Part shown: positions 1 to 9,189 of the stretch, piece after piece
Layout: each line of letters begins with the position of its first letter
How positions within the stretch are numbered: the first letter of the stretch is position 1
Source: an uncultured Pelagibacteraceae bacterium
GTDB lineage: Bacteria > Pseudomonadota > Alphaproteobacteria > Pelagibacterales > Pelagibacteraceae
Direction: 5' to 3'
NCBI GenBank assembly: GCA_902578935.1
Contig: CACHEU010000001.1
Coordinates: 124,001-188,000, forward strand
DNA length: 64,000 nt
The notes under the pieces: model-generated
What the model was told of the DNA's origin: nothing
What the model saw: only the letters and a program-made list of their open reading frames with translations
Database searches by the model: none
Made by a program: the position numbers and the translations under genes

Positions 1-2
1 CC

Positions 3-992
3 GGAGGAATAAAGAATCCTTTTGTGATTTTTTTGATTGTGCCTGCCATAGTATCTTCTACTTTGCTTACTTTAAAAAATACGTTCATTTTGGCATTTGC
101 AACAATCTTATTTTTGATAATACTTACTTTTAATCATTTACCACTACCTCATCCTGGAAATTTACATTTTCATGTACCTGATTACTATTTATATTCAGTA
201 CCCTTAGCGGTAATTATTGCCTTAATTTTTTTAACTTATTTTGGAGCAAGATTTGGAATAGAGTCGAGGCAGAGAGCAGGCGCTTTAAGAGAATTAGAAA
301 TGGCACTAGCCAAAGAACATGAGCTTGAAACTATTGGATTACAAGCAGCTGCAGCCGTCCATTCTCTTGGAACTCCTTTATCAACAATAACAGTAATTGC
401 AAAAGAGCTAAGAAAAGAAGCTGTCAAAAATCCAAAATACTTAAAAGATTTAGATCTATTATTAAGTCAGACTAAAAGATGCAGTGAAATACTTAAAAAG
501 ATATCCACGGCTCAAATTGAGGAAGACAAATTTATTAGCGAGATTACTATTAAAAATTTACTTATAGAAATTACAAAATCATTCGAAGAAATTTCAAATA
601 AAAAAATTACTTTGAATTTTGATCAAGCGAAAAAAGAAATACCAATGGATAGATCTGTAGAGATAACCTATGGAATTCGTAACTTTATTGGAAATTCGGT
701 AAAATTTTCAAAAAGCAATATAAATATAAATTTAGAAGCGGACTCCAAAAAAGTTAAAATAAGTATTTCAGATGATGGTCCAGGCTTTCCTCAGGATGTT
801 TCCAAAAGAATTGGCCAACCTTATATTACAACTAGTTCGGAATATTTAAGATCTAAAGCTGGTTTGGGATTAGGAACTTTCATAGGCAAAACTCTTCTGG
901 AAAGAAAAAAAGCCTCTCTTGAGTTTTCAAATTCAGAAACAGGAGGTGCTTTGGTCACAATAGCTTGGAGGACTTCTGATCTTATAATTTGA
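3..992 (+). CDS. regB: Sensor histidine kinase RegB/PrrB/ActS, 5' truncated by window edge
   Basis: Membrane redox sensor kinase that phosphorylates RegA. The track starts at a GTG at base 24, but the frame is open to the window edge and the codons before it read GGIKNPF, the conserved quinone-linked motif of RegB, so the true start lies upstream and the N-terminal membrane helices are partly missing. Two hydrophobic segments remain, then the H-box (AAAAVHSLGTPLST), a KRCSEIL segment holding the redox-active cysteine of the family, an N-box (YGIRNFIGNSVKFS) and G-boxes (DDGPGFP, GLGLGTF). The 3' end overlaps the convergent agmatinase-like gene by 11 bp. The partner regA lies 3.3 kb downstream with a polyamine operon in between. 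Identification is firm; the missing length is unknown. Confidence 0.92.
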   Translation, partial: GGIKNPFVIFLIVPAIVSSTLLTLKNTFILAFATILFLIILTFNHLPLPHPGNLHFHVPDYYLYSVPLAVIIALIFLTYFGARFGIESRQRAGALRELEMALAKEHELETIGLQAAAAVHSLGTPLSTITVIAKELRKEAVKNPKYLKDLDLLLSQTKRCSEILKKISTAQIEEDKFISEITIKNLLIEITKSFEEISNKKITLNFDQAKKEIPMDRSVEITYGIRNFIGNSVKFSKSNININLEADSKKVKISISDDGPGFPQDVSKRIGQPYITTSSEYLRSKAGLGLGTFIGKTLLERKKASLEFSNSETGGALVTIAWRTSDLII

Positions 993-1866
993 AATTTATA
1001 AATTTATAAGAGAGGATTTTATAAGCTAGTTTTGCCGCTAAAAAATTATAACTTGGAAATCCTTTTATAGGAGCAAGTTCATTTATATCTCCGCCAACCA
1101 CTTTAGAATATTTTGATGCAATTTTTATGATTTCTATTGTTTCATCCCAAAATAGACCACCGGGTTCAGGAGTTCCAGTTGCTGGCATTAGGCTTGAATC
1201 AAAACCATCAACATCAAAAGTAATATAAACATTTTTGTTTTTTATTAATTTTTTAAAAAGATTTAAATTCCACTTTTTTTTGTCTTTTGCCCAAAAAATA
1301 TTTATTCTTTTTTTATTTTTTTTCAAATAACTTATTTCACCACTTGATATATTTCTTATACCAAAAGATATAACACTGACATTTTTATAGTCTAAACATC
1401 TCCTAATTGCTGATGCATGAGAAAATTTATTTCCATTATAACTTTGTCTTAAATCAGCATGAGCATCGAAATGTAATAAGCAAAGCTTATTAAATTTTTT
1501 TACAAAAGGTCTAATACACCCTGGTGTGATTGAATGTTCACCACCCAGTATCATAGGAAATATATTTTTTTTTAATAAAGATTCATTGATTTTCTCAATT
1601 TGTTTTAGCGCTTCATCCATTCTTTTTTTAATTGGAAAGGGTTTTATTGTTCTAATGCCAATTTTTTTATATGGATCACAATTTAAGTCTTCGTCGAACA
1701 GCTCAACTTGATGGGATGCTTTGATTATTTCTTTGGGTCCATTTTTTGTTCCTCCACCATAGCTGACAGTTTTTTCTAATCCGAATGGAACAATGACAGC
1801 TTTCTCTTTTATTTTGAATTTATTGTCAATTCCTAAAAAACCTAGTTTGTTAGATAGATAATTCAA
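982..1866 (-). CDS. speB: Agmatinase / arginase-family ureohydrolase
   Basis: A 294-residue ureohydrolase. The binuclear manganese ligands are visible in order as GGEHSIT (about residue 108), HFDAHADLR (about 130-140) and TFDVDGFDSS (about 215-225). Family members remove urea from agmatine, guanidinobutyrate, arginine or related guanidino compounds. It is the last gene of a three-gene reverse-strand operon (ornithine decarboxylase, DHS-like, this gene) with only 3 bp after the preceding stop, so it most likely acts in polyamine synthesis. Because the middle gene is deoxyhypusine-synthase-like, the substrate could be agmatine or a guanidino intermediate of homospermidine synthesis; sequence alone does not decide. 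The 3' end overlaps regB by 11 bp. Confidence 0.85.
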   Translation of the reverse strand: MNYLSNKLGFLGIDNKFKIKEKAVIVPFGLEKTVSYGGGTKNGPKEIIKASHQVELFDEDLNCDPYKKIGIRTIKPFPIKKRMDEALKQIEKINESLLKKNIFPMILGGEHSITPGCIRPFVKKFNKLCLLHFDAHADLRQSYNGNKFSHASAIRRCLDYKNVSVISFGIRNISSGEISYLKKNKKRINIFWAKDKKKWNLNLFKKLIKNKNVYITFDVDGFDSSLMPATGTPEPGGLFWDETIEIIKIASKYSKVVGGDINELAPIKGFPSYNFLAAKLAYKILSYKFINFKL

Positions 1867-1869
1867 TTT

Positions 1870-2916
1870 TTATCCGAATAGATTTGAAAATTTTTTTCTT
1901 TCTCTATTTTGCCAAAATTTATTGTGGTAAACATCGCTTGCAATTAACGGCAGCACACTAGTTGCTTCTGCAAAAACCATTTGTTCTTTCGAAGTATCAA
2001 CTTTTCCCCAAGAACTTGCTTCTTTTAGTGTAGAACTGCTACAAGCACCATCTCTTGTATCCGCAACAGTTATTTGTATAGCATATTTATGCATGTCGAC
2101 TTTTTTACCCAAAAGTTCAGCACAAACCACTGTGTCTTGAACAAAATTTTTTGGAACTCCCCCTCCAACCATTAACAAACCAGAGGCCTTGGATTTTAGT
2201 TTAATTTCTGTAAGTTCTCTAAATTCCCTTATCGAGTCTATAGTTATGTGTTTGGATGGATTTTGTTCCTGGTGCATTACCAGGCCAAAACCAGCAGAAC
2301 TATCTGTAAACGCCGGGCAAAATATTGGAACATTGTGGTCATAAGCAACCTCAATTAATGAATTTTTCTTTTTTGCATTTTTTTTTAAATATTTACCTAT
2401 TTCTTTAATGAACTCTCTAGAGGTATAAGTTTTTGGTGGTAATTTATTAGCTATATCACATATAGCCTTATCGCAGATCTGCAAATCTTCTTCATCAATG
2501 TAGGTGTCATAAATTCTATCTATATAATTTTCTCTTAAAACTTTATCATCTTGAAACTGATTACCTTGATAATGTTTAAATCCTAATGCTTCAAAAAAAT
2601 CCATATCAATTATGGAAGCCCCAGTAGCTACAATGGCATCAACCATATTATATTTAACTAAATCAGAATAAAGTTTCATGCATCCTCCAGCTGAAGTTGA
2701 ACCAGCAATTGTTAAAAATATTGAACAATTTTTATCCTTTATCATATCATTATAAATTTCAGCGGCTTTTGCTGTATCTCTTGAGGTAAATGACATTTTT
2801 TTCATAGACTCTATAATTTTTCGAGAGTCAAAAGCAGTTATGTCAATATGTTCGACTTCAGATTTTAATAAAGACTTTTTGTTGTGTCCTAGAGTTGGAC
2901 CGTTTTTTTTATTCAT
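1870..2916 (-). CDS. Deoxyhypusine synthase-like protein (probable homospermidine/spermidine-type synthase)
   Basis: A 348-residue member of the deoxyhypusine synthase family. The C-terminal EASSWGKVD, followed by AEATSVLPLIASD, aligns with the human segment holding the catalytic lysine, so the active-site Lys (about residue 305) is kept. NAD-binding-type glycine segments such as GSTSAGG and VATGASI lie near the middle. Bacteria lack eIF5A, so the archaeal/eukaryotic substrate is not expected; bacterial homologues have been linked to aminobutyl transfer in polyamine synthesis, giving homospermidine or a guanidino precursor. Its position between a decarboxylase and an agmatinase supports this. 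The start codon overlaps the stop of the upstream decarboxylase (TAATG). The exact product is inference. Confidence 0.8.
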   Translation of the reverse strand: MNKKNGPTLGHNKKSLLKSEVEHIDITAFDSRKIIESMKKMSFTSRDTAKAAEIYNDMIKDKNCSIFLTIAGSTSAGGCMKLYSDLVKYNMVDAIVATGASIIDMDFFEALGFKHYQGNQFQDDKVLRENYIDRIYDTYIDEEDLQICDKAICDIANKLPPKTYTSREFIKEIGKYLKKNAKKKNSLIEVAYDHNVPIFCPAFTDSSAGFGLVMHQEQNPSKHITIDSIREFRELTEIKLKSKASGLLMVGGGVPKNFVQDTVVCAELLGKKVDMHKYAIQITVADTRDGACSSSTLKEASSWGKVDTSKEQMVFAEATSVLPLIASDVYHNKFWQNRERKKFSNLFG

Positions 2917-4094
2917 TACGCAACCAAGTAACTAAACTTATCTGTACGATCGTACATTGAAAGAATAGGTTTGTCATCTACTTGATAGATTGCATCTGAG
3001 TAAAAACCATTAAATTTTGTTCTAAATGTAGTTCCGTAAGCACCAAGTTGACCAAGCTCAATATAATCCCCTTCTTTAATATTGTTTGGCAGCAAGAAAG
3101 GTCCTTTCATATAATCAAGGCTATCACAGGTTGGTCCGTAGAAATTAAAAGCAGTTAATTTTTTTGAAACAACTCTTCCGTTGCTAATCATTTTTGTAGG
3201 TAAAACAAAATTTGGAACTCCTGCATCGAACAAAGATCCATAAGTTCCATCATTAATATATAGTTTTTGTTTTTTCTTTAAAATGACTTTAACGATAGTT
3301 GACCCAGCTTCTGCTACAATGGCACGGCCGGGTTCACAAAATATTTCTGGCATTTTTTCTAATTTCAAGTTTTTTAAAGCTTTTTTAATTTCGTTTAAAT
3401 AACTATCTAAAGGTTCAGGTTTTAAGTCTGGATATATAGAAGGAAAGCCTCCCCCTATATTAATAACATCTGGAACAATCTTTGTTTTTTTAATTATATT
3501 GCCAATTTCGCTAATTCCTTTTGAAAAAGAAATCTTGTCCATACATTGAGACCCTACGTGAAAACTTAGGCCTACTTTCTTACCGTGCTCCTTACATAAT
3601 CTCAATAGCCCCAAAGCCTCACTTGCCAAAGCTCCAAATTTTCTAGACAAATCAATTTCTGCATGCTCATTTGAAATTGCTATTCTTACATATAAATTTA
3701 AATCTTTTGCGTTATTTGTTGCCTCAAGAATCTTAAGCAACTCGTCTTTGCTGTCCAGAGCAAAATCTTTAATATTATATTGAAAATATGCTTCTTTAAT
3801 GCTCTCCCTACTTTTTATGGTATGCATAAAGTATATTTTAACTTTATTGTCGATTTTTCTTATTAGTTTTATTTCATTAATTGATGCAACATCAAAATTT
3901 TGAATTCCACTGTTAATAATAATTTTAATAATTTTTTCGTTGGGATTTGTTTTTACAGCGTAAAGAACTTTTCCAGGAAAGTTATTTTTAAAAAACTCTG
4001 CAGACTTTCTTACTGAGTTAGGTCTGATACAATAGACCGGATACTCAGGTTTCAAAGTGTTAACTAATTCGTTAACGCTAGTAAATTTTCGCAT
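2916..4094 (-). CDS. Ornithine/lysine decarboxylase, PLP fold-type III
   Basis: A 392-residue alanine-racemase-fold decarboxylase. The PLP lysine is in YAVKTNP (about residue 48), a pyridoxal-phosphate glycine segment reads NIGGGFPS, CEPGRAIV follows, and the substrate motif GPTCDSLD near residue 325 is the signature of ornithine and ornithine/lysine decarboxylases rather than diaminopimelate decarboxylase. It would make putrescine (and possibly cadaverine), the diamine for the two genes that follow. It is the first gene of the operon; about 157 bp separates it from the divergent regA, where the promoters must lie. Substrate choice between ornithine and lysine cannot be settled here. Confidence 0.85.
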   Translation of the reverse strand: MRKFTSVNELVNTLKPEYPVYCIRPNSVRKSAEFFKNNFPGKVLYAVKTNPNEKIIKIIINSGIQNFDVASINEIKLIRKIDNKVKIYFMHTIKSRESIKEAYFQYNIKDFALDSKDELLKILEATNNAKDLNLYVRIAISNEHAEIDLSRKFGALASEALGLLRLCKEHGKKVGLSFHVGSQCMDKISFSKGISEIGNIIKKTKIVPDVINIGGGFPSIYPDLKPEPLDSYLNEIKKALKNLKLEKMPEIFCEPGRAIVAEAGSTIVKVILKKKQKLYINDGTYGSLFDAGVPNFVLPTKMISNGRVVSKKLTAFNFYGPTCDSLDYMKGPFLLPNNIKEGDYIELGQLGAYGTTFRTKFNGFYSDAIYQVDDKPILSMYDRTDKFSYLVA

Positions 4095-4208
4095 CGCATG
4101 TGTTCCCCGTTTAATTACACAATAAAGCTTCTAAAAAATTACATAAAAAAGCTTATTTAATTTCGCTTATAAGGTTTTTGACCTTTATGTAAAGGAAATA
4201 ATGCACCT

Positions 4209-4231
4209 TTGTCGCATTTGAAATATGACAA
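4209..4231. promoter_or_regulatory. Possible operator: TTGTC-N13-GACAA inverted repeat upstream of regA
   Basis: TTGTC at 4209 and GACAA ending at 4231 form an inverted repeat in the 157-bp gap between the divergent ornithine decarboxylase gene and regA, about 20 bp before the regA start. The spacing is plausible for a dimeric regulator and autoregulation by RegA is known in relatives, but the half sites do not closely match the GC-rich RegA consensus. A short AAGGT/ACCTT hairpin lies just upstream near 4171-4185. Weak call. Confidence 0.25.
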
Positions 4232-4251
4232 TCACCACTACATAGTTTAGG

Positions 4252-4833
4252 ATGACAGACATGTATAAAACAAGAGAGACACCTGTAGGTTTAAAGATTT
4301 CCGATTTTGAGGACAAGTCTCTCTTGATCATTGACGACGACGATCCTCTCAGAATTAGACTTGCAAGGGCCATGGAGAAGAAGGGGTTTCAAGTTAAAGA
4401 TGCAAAAACTGTTGAAAATGCTGTAAAATTAGTCAAATCTTCCCCTCCCAAGTTCGCTTTAGTGGATCTCAGACTGGAAGATGGTAGCGGTCTAGATGTG
4501 GTCAAGGAGATTAAAAAGGCAAATAAAGACAGCAGAATAGTTATGCTAACTGGATATGGAAATTTGCCTACAGCCGTTGCCGCTGTGAAGGCTGGGGCCA
4601 TAGACTACATGGCTAAGCCAGTGGATGCGGATGATGTCGAATCTGCCCTTCTAGCCGCGCCAGATTCTAAGGCTACCCCCCCTGAAAACCCAATGTCAGC
4701 AGATAGGGTAAAATGGGAGCATATCCACAGAGTATTTGAGCTTTGTAACAGAAATGTCTCAGAAACTGCAAGAAGACTTAAAATGCACCGAAGAACTCTG
4801 CAAAGGATTCTCTCAAAGAGATCTCCTCGTTAA
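4252..4833 (+). CDS. regA: Response regulator RegA/PrrA/ActR
   Basis: A 193-residue global redox response regulator. The receiver has the acidic pocket IIDDDDP, phosphorylation Asp in LVDLRLEDGSG, the T in MLTGYG and the KP pair in MAKPVD. The C-terminal Fis-type helix-turn-helix, NVSETARRLKMHRRTLQRILSKRSPR, is nearly invariant in the RegA family, which makes the call very secure. In relatives RegA controls respiration, carbon and nitrogen genes in response to the quinone and redox state through RegB. Here regB lies 3.3 kb upstream on the same strand, separated by a reverse-strand polyamine operon. The stop shares the bases TTAA with the stop of the convergent bioY (4-bp overlap). Confidence 0.96.
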   Translation: MTDMYKTRETPVGLKISDFEDKSLLIIDDDDPLRIRLARAMEKKGFQVKDAKTVENAVKLVKSSPPKFALVDLRLEDGSGLDVVKEIKKANKDSRIVMLTGYGNLPTAVAAVKAGAIDYMAKPVDADDVESALLAAPDSKATPPENPMSADRVKWEHIHRVFELCNRNVSETARRLKMHRRTLQRILSKRSPR

Positions 4834-5375
4834 CCTCTAAATTTTGAAATTTTTGGAATTAGGGCGCTTAATATAAGGATCTTAAATAGTTCAGCCAAAA
4901 GGAAAGGTTGCGCACCCAATTCAAATACCGGTTTGTCCCAACCAATTATTGATCCTAACCAAATTAAACCCAAAATATATATAAAACTTACCGAGAAAGT
5001 TAGTTTTATAAAATTCTTAAAAAAATTATTATTAAAAGTAAAAAATCCTGTTAAAAAAACTGCCACCAAAAAACCAAGCAAATATCCCATGGTTGGCCCT
5101 GTAAAATAAACCAAACCTATACCTTTTTCCGGAGTTCCAGCAAAAACTGGCAAACCAGCTATACCTTCAAGTAAGTATAGTGATACGGTGAATAGGCCAA
5201 GTTTCCATCCATATATAATCCCCAATAACAAAACTACAAAAGTTTGCATGGTCATAGGTACCGGCCAAAAAGGTATTTTTATTTTTGCTGAAATAGCTAA
5301 AAGTATGGTACCTAAAATTGCTAGAAACAAATTTTTTACTAAAGAAACTTCTTTTAAATTTTTAATTAACTCCAT
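4830..5375 (-). CDS. bioY: Biotin transporter BioY (ECF substrate-binding subunit)
   Basis: A 181-residue integral membrane protein of the BioY family, with about six hydrophobic segments. The typical motifs are FWPVPMTMQTFVVLLLG near residue 30 and GPTMGYLLGFLVA near residue 90. BioY binds biotin and takes it up, either alone or with an energy-coupling module (BioM/BioN or EcfAAT). No such module is adjacent: the neighbouring ABC ATPase reads in the same direction but is of the YadG drug/polysaccharide type, so a shared role is unlikely. A solitary BioY fits a cell that depends on external biotin. The stop overlaps the regA stop. Confidence 0.9.
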   Translation of the reverse strand: MELIKNLKEVSLVKNLFLAILGTILLAISAKIKIPFWPVPMTMQTFVVLLLGIIYGWKLGLFTVSLYLLEGIAGLPVFAGTPEKGIGLVYFTGPTMGYLLGFLVAVFLTGFFTFNNNFFKNFIKLTFSVSFIYILGLIWLGSIIGWDKPVFELGAQPFLLAELFKILILSALIPKISKFRG

Positions 5376-5407
5376 ATTGTGATTCTTACTTTTATTTACA
5401 GAAAAAG

Positions 5408-6334
5408 CTACTTATTTGTTACCTGCAAAAAGATGTCTTCTAAGTCACCTTCATCAGTAGAAATATCAAGTATTTCAGCATTATTTTTTACTACATCTAT
5501 AATTTGGTCAAATTTGAATTTATTTTTGTCATAGGTAGCGGTAATTTCATAATCAGTTTTTGAAAATTTTACACCATTAAGTCTAATTTTTTCAAATTGA
5601 CTTAAATTTTTTACTTTAAATTTAATTTTTTTGCTTTCAATACGCCCTAAGAGTTTTTCGGTAGTATCAAAAGCCACTAGATTTCCTTTATTAATAATTG
5701 CAATTCGATCACACATCTCTTCAGCTTCGTAAAGATAATGTGTAGTTAAAATAATAGTTACTCCAAGCTTGTTAAGCTCTCTAACATTGTTCCACAAATT
5801 TTGTCTTAATTCTACATCTACTCCAGCTGTTGGTTCATCCAGAACTAAAATTGGAGGTTGATGTACCATAGCTTTTGCAACTAATAATCTTCTTTTCATT
5901 CCACCAGAAAGACTTCTTGCATATGAATTAGCCTGCTTATCTAAGGCCACCATTTTCAAAATTAAATCTGTAATCCTATCCTTTTTTTTTACTCCATATA
6001 GGCCGGCTTGAAGCTCAAGTAATTTTTTTGGACTAAAAAAAGCATCTAAATTAACTTCTTGTGGCACAATACCTATGGATGCTCTTACTTGTCTTGGATT
6101 AGTGTCTAGATCAAAGCCCCACAATTGAACTTTACCAGAGGTTTTCATTACTGTTCCTCCTAAAATATTTATAAATGTTGTTTTACCTGCCCCATTAGGA
6201 CCGAGAAGACCGAAAATTTCACCCCGCTTCACTTCTAGGTTTAATTTGTTTAGAGCTAAAATTGATTTGTTCGAATTGTTATTTTTTGAATAAACCTTAG
6301 TTAAATTTTCAGCAGATAATGCAATTTTGTCCAT
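5408..6334 (-). CDS. ABC transporter ATP-binding protein, YadG/DrrA type
   Basis: A 308-residue ABC-2 family ATPase. Walker A is GPNGAGKTTF (about residue 46), the signature is SLSGGMKRR (about 142), Walker B is ILVLDEPTAG (about 163), and the switch His is in LTTHYLYEAEEM. A C-terminal extension of about 90 residues follows, as in YadG-like exporters. Such ATPases work with an ABC-2 permease usually encoded next door; none is here, but a YadH-like permease lies at 60650-61462. The gene is divergent from polA with about 47 bp between starts. Substrate unknown; export across the inner membrane is likely. Confidence 0.85.
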   Translation of the reverse strand: MDKIALSAENLTKVYSKNNNSNKSILALNKLNLEVKRGEIFGLLGPNGAGKTTFINILGGTVMKTSGKVQLWGFDLDTNPRQVRASIGIVPQEVNLDAFFSPKKLLELQAGLYGVKKKDRITDLILKMVALDKQANSYARSLSGGMKRRLLVAKAMVHQPPILVLDEPTAGVDVELRQNLWNNVRELNKLGVTIILTTHYLYEAEEMCDRIAIINKGNLVAFDTTEKLLGRIESKKIKFKVKNLSQFEKIRLNGVKFSKTDYEITATYDKNKFKFDQIIDVVKNNAEILDISTDEGDLEDIFLQVTNK

Positions 6335-6381
6335 AATTTAATATTATTATATCATGAAAAAAATTAAGATATCATTAATTG

Positions 6382-9144
6382 ATGAATGTAATAAAAAAAA
6401 CTGATCATTTTTATTTAGTAGACGGATCTGGATATATCTTTAGAGCTTATTACGCATTGCCTCCTTTATCTAGAAAAAGCGATGGGTTGCCGACTGGTGC
6501 AGTAAGCGGCTTTAGCAATATGCTTTTTAAACTTTTGGAAGATTCTAGATCTGACGACTCGGAGAATAAACCAACACATTTTGCAGTTATATTTGATTCT
6601 GCAAGAAAAAATTTTAGAAACGAAATTTATAAAGATTATAAAGCTAACAGATCTGATCCTCCAGATGATCTTGCTCCTCAATTTGAATATATAAGAAAAG
6701 CCGTCGAAGCTTTTAATGTGCCTTCCGTTGAGCAATTAAATTACGAAGCTGATGACCTGATAGCAACCTATGCAAAACAAATTATTAATGCAGGCGCTAA
6801 AGTTACAGTAATTTCTTCAGACAAGGATTTAATGCAACTAGTTTCTAAAAATATAAGGCTATACGATCCAATGAAGAGTAAAGTTATCGGAGAAAAGGAA
6901 GTACATGAAAAATTTGGAGTGAAACCAACACAGGTTATCGACGTTCAATCTTTAGCGGGAGACTCATCAGATAATATACCTGGTGTTCCGGGAATAGGAG
7001 TGAAAACGGCAGCTGAACTAATTAATAAATATAAGAATCTTGAAACTCTACTAAAAAAAGCCGAAGAAATTCCACAAAAAAAAAGAAAACAAACAATTAT
7101 TGAAAACAAAGAGTCCGCTTTAATTAGCAAAAAACTTGTAACTTTAAAAGATGACGTTCCAGTTAAAGATAAAATTGAAAACTTCATAATAAAGGAAATA
7201 AAAAAAGATAAACTTTATAATTTTCTCAGAGAGATGGAGTTTAATAGGCTTTTAAGTCAAGCTATAGGTTTTTATGGAGAAACAGGTAAAAAAATAGAAA
7301 ACACAGAAACAACAAAAGAAAAAATTGATCTAACTAAATATGAAACCATTACTACTGAAAAGAAACTTGAAAACTGGGTCAATATTCTTAAAAAGCAAAA
7401 ATTAATCTCTGTAGATACAGAAACATCCTCCCTTAATCCTATCGAAGCTGATCTAGTGGGAATTTCTTTTTGCTACGAGAAAGGAAAAGCGTGTTACATA
7501 CCGTTAAAAAACCAAAAAGAGAAATGTTTAAATTTAGATACTGTACTTAAAAAAATTAAACCAATACTTGAAGATCAGAGCATAAAAAAAATTGGTCAAA
7601 ATATAAAATTTGATTACATAATTTTGAAAAAAAATAACATCGATATATCTCCAATAGAGGATACAATGTTGGCTTCTTATACTCTAGATGCCGGATTAAA
7701 TCGGCATAATCTTGATACATTATCCGAAATTCATTTGGGTCACAAAACAATTTCTTTCAAAGATTTAGTAGGTAGTGGAAAAAAGAAAATTACTTTTACT
7801 GAAGTTGATTTAAAAAAAGCAACAGAATATGCAGGTGAAGATGCGGACGTAACTTTTAGATTATACCAATTATTAAAAGAAAGATTAGATCGAGAAAAGC
7901 TTACTAAAATTTATGAAATTTTTGAAAAACCGATGGTCAAAATACTTTCGGGGATTGAAATAAATGGTGTTAAGGTCGACAAAGAATATCTAAAAAAACT
8001 ATCTAAAAATTTTACAAATAAAATATTGAAGATTGAAAAAGAAATTTACTCTTTGGCCAAAAAAGAATTCAATATAGGCTCACCAAAACAACTTGGCGAA
8101 ATCATTTATAACGAACTTAAAATTGCTAGTCTAAAAAAAACAAAAAAAGGAAGCTTAGCTACTAGCGCAACAATCTTAGAGGATTTAGCCTTCAAGGGTC
8201 ATAAATTTCCAAGTTTAGTATTGGATTGGAGACAGTTGTCCAAACTAAAAAACACCTATACCGATGCGTTACAAGATCACATAAATTTAACAACCAATAG
8301 AGTGCACACATCCTTTTTATTGGCAGCAACAAATACTGGCAGGTTAGCTTCCAGCGATCCTAATTTACAAAATATTCCAATAAAAACAGAAGATGGACGG
8401 GAAATAAGAAAGGCATTTATTGCTGAAAAAAATAATATTCTAATATCTGCCGATTATAACCAAATAGAGATGAGAATATTGGCCGATCTTGCTGATGTTA
8501 AAGAATTAAAAAAGGCGTTTCTCAACAAGGATGATATTCATAGTATAACCGCAAGCCAAGTTTTTGATGTTTCGGTAAAAAAAGTTGATCAAAATTTAAG
8601 AAGAAAAGCAAAAGCTATTAATTTTGGTATAATTTATGGGATAACACAATACGGTCTTGCAAAACAAATTTCTGTTTCAAATCAAGAAGCATTACAATTT
8701 ATTAATTCTTATTTTAAAAAATTTCCTGAAATAAAAGAATATATGCAGTCAACAGTTAAGTTTTGCCGAAAAAATGGATATGTTAGTAATATTTTTGGAA
8801 GAAGGATACATCTAAGAGGCATAAATGATAAAAATTTCAGCGTTAGAAGTTTTCAAGAAAGAGCAGCTATAAATGCTCCAATACAAAGCTCTGCAGCTGA
8901 TATTATAAGACTTGCAATGATTCAGTTGCACAAACTAGTTGAATTAAAAAAAATACATAACGCAAAAATGCTCCTACAAATACATGATGAGTTAGTCTTT
9001 GAATGTCTAAAAACCAATAAGTCTGCTGTTGAAAAAATTGTTAAAAAAACTATGGAATCAGTTTCAAGCTCGGAACATCATATGTTTACAATTCCATTGG
9101 ATGTAAACGTTAATTCAGGTAATAATTGGGAAGAGGCACACTGA
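6382..9144 (+). CDS. polA: DNA polymerase I
   Basis: A 920-residue family A polymerase for Okazaki fragment processing and repair. The N-terminal 5'-3' exonuclease/flap domain (about 1-290) starts with FYLVDGSGYIFRAYYALP and contains VISSDKDLMQL and GDSSDNIPGVPGIG. The 3'-5' exonuclease domain (about 320-510) keeps its metal ligands in SVDTETSS, KFDYI and YAGEDADVT, so proofreading looks intact. The polymerase domain has motif A SADYNQIEMR, O-helix RRKAKAINFGIIYG and motif C QIHDELVFE. The track start is a TTG at 6379, but the ATG immediately after it at 6382 is preferred. Divergent from the YadG-type ATPase; no operon partner. Confidence 0.97.
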   Translation: MNVIKKTDHFYLVDGSGYIFRAYYALPPLSRKSDGLPTGAVSGFSNMLFKLLEDSRSDDSENKPTHFAVIFDSARKNFRNEIYKDYKANRSDPPDDLAPQFEYIRKAVEAFNVPSVEQLNYEADDLIATYAKQIINAGAKVTVISSDKDLMQLVSKNIRLYDPMKSKVIGEKEVHEKFGVKPTQVIDVQSLAGDSSDNIPGVPGIGVKTAAELINKYKNLETLLKKAEEIPQKKRKQTIIENKESALISKKLVTLKDDVPVKDKIENFIIKEIKKDKLYNFLREMEFNRLLSQAIGFYGETGKKIENTETTKEKIDLTKYETITTEKKLENWVNILKKQKLISVDTETSSLNPIEADLVGISFCYEKGKACYIPLKNQKEKCLNLDTVLKKIKPILEDQSIKKIGQNIKFDYIILKKNNIDISPIEDTMLASYTLDAGLNRHNLDTLSEIHLGHKTISFKDLVGSGKKKITFTEVDLKKATEYAGEDADVTFRLYQLLKERLDREKLTKIYEIFEKPMVKILSGIEINGVKVDKEYLKKLSKNFTNKILKIEKEIYSLAKKEFNIGSPKQLGEIIYNELKIASLKKTKKGSLATSATILEDLAFKGHKFPSLVLDWRQLSKLKNTYTDALQDHINLTTNRVHTSFLLAATNTGRLASSDPNLQNIPIKTEDGREIRKAFIAEKNNILISADYNQIEMRILADLADVKELKKAFLNKDDIHSITASQVFDVSVKKVDQNLRRKAKAINFGIIYGITQYGLAKQISVSNQEALQFINSYFKKFPEIKEYMQSTVKFCRKNGYVSNIFGRRIHLRGINDKNFSVRSFQERAAINAPIQSSAADIIRLAMIQLHKLVELKKIHNAKMLLQIHDELVFECLKTNKSAVEKIVKKTMESVSSSEHHMFTIPLDVNVNSGNNWEEAH

Positions 9145-9189
9145 TGCCTAAATTTTGACAATTTATTTTAAACTATTAGGATACTAGGA

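Noticed and set aside
24-26. GTG at 24 as the true regB start
   Set aside because: The frame is open to the edge and upstream codons spell the conserved GGIKNPF motif, so the gene is truncated.
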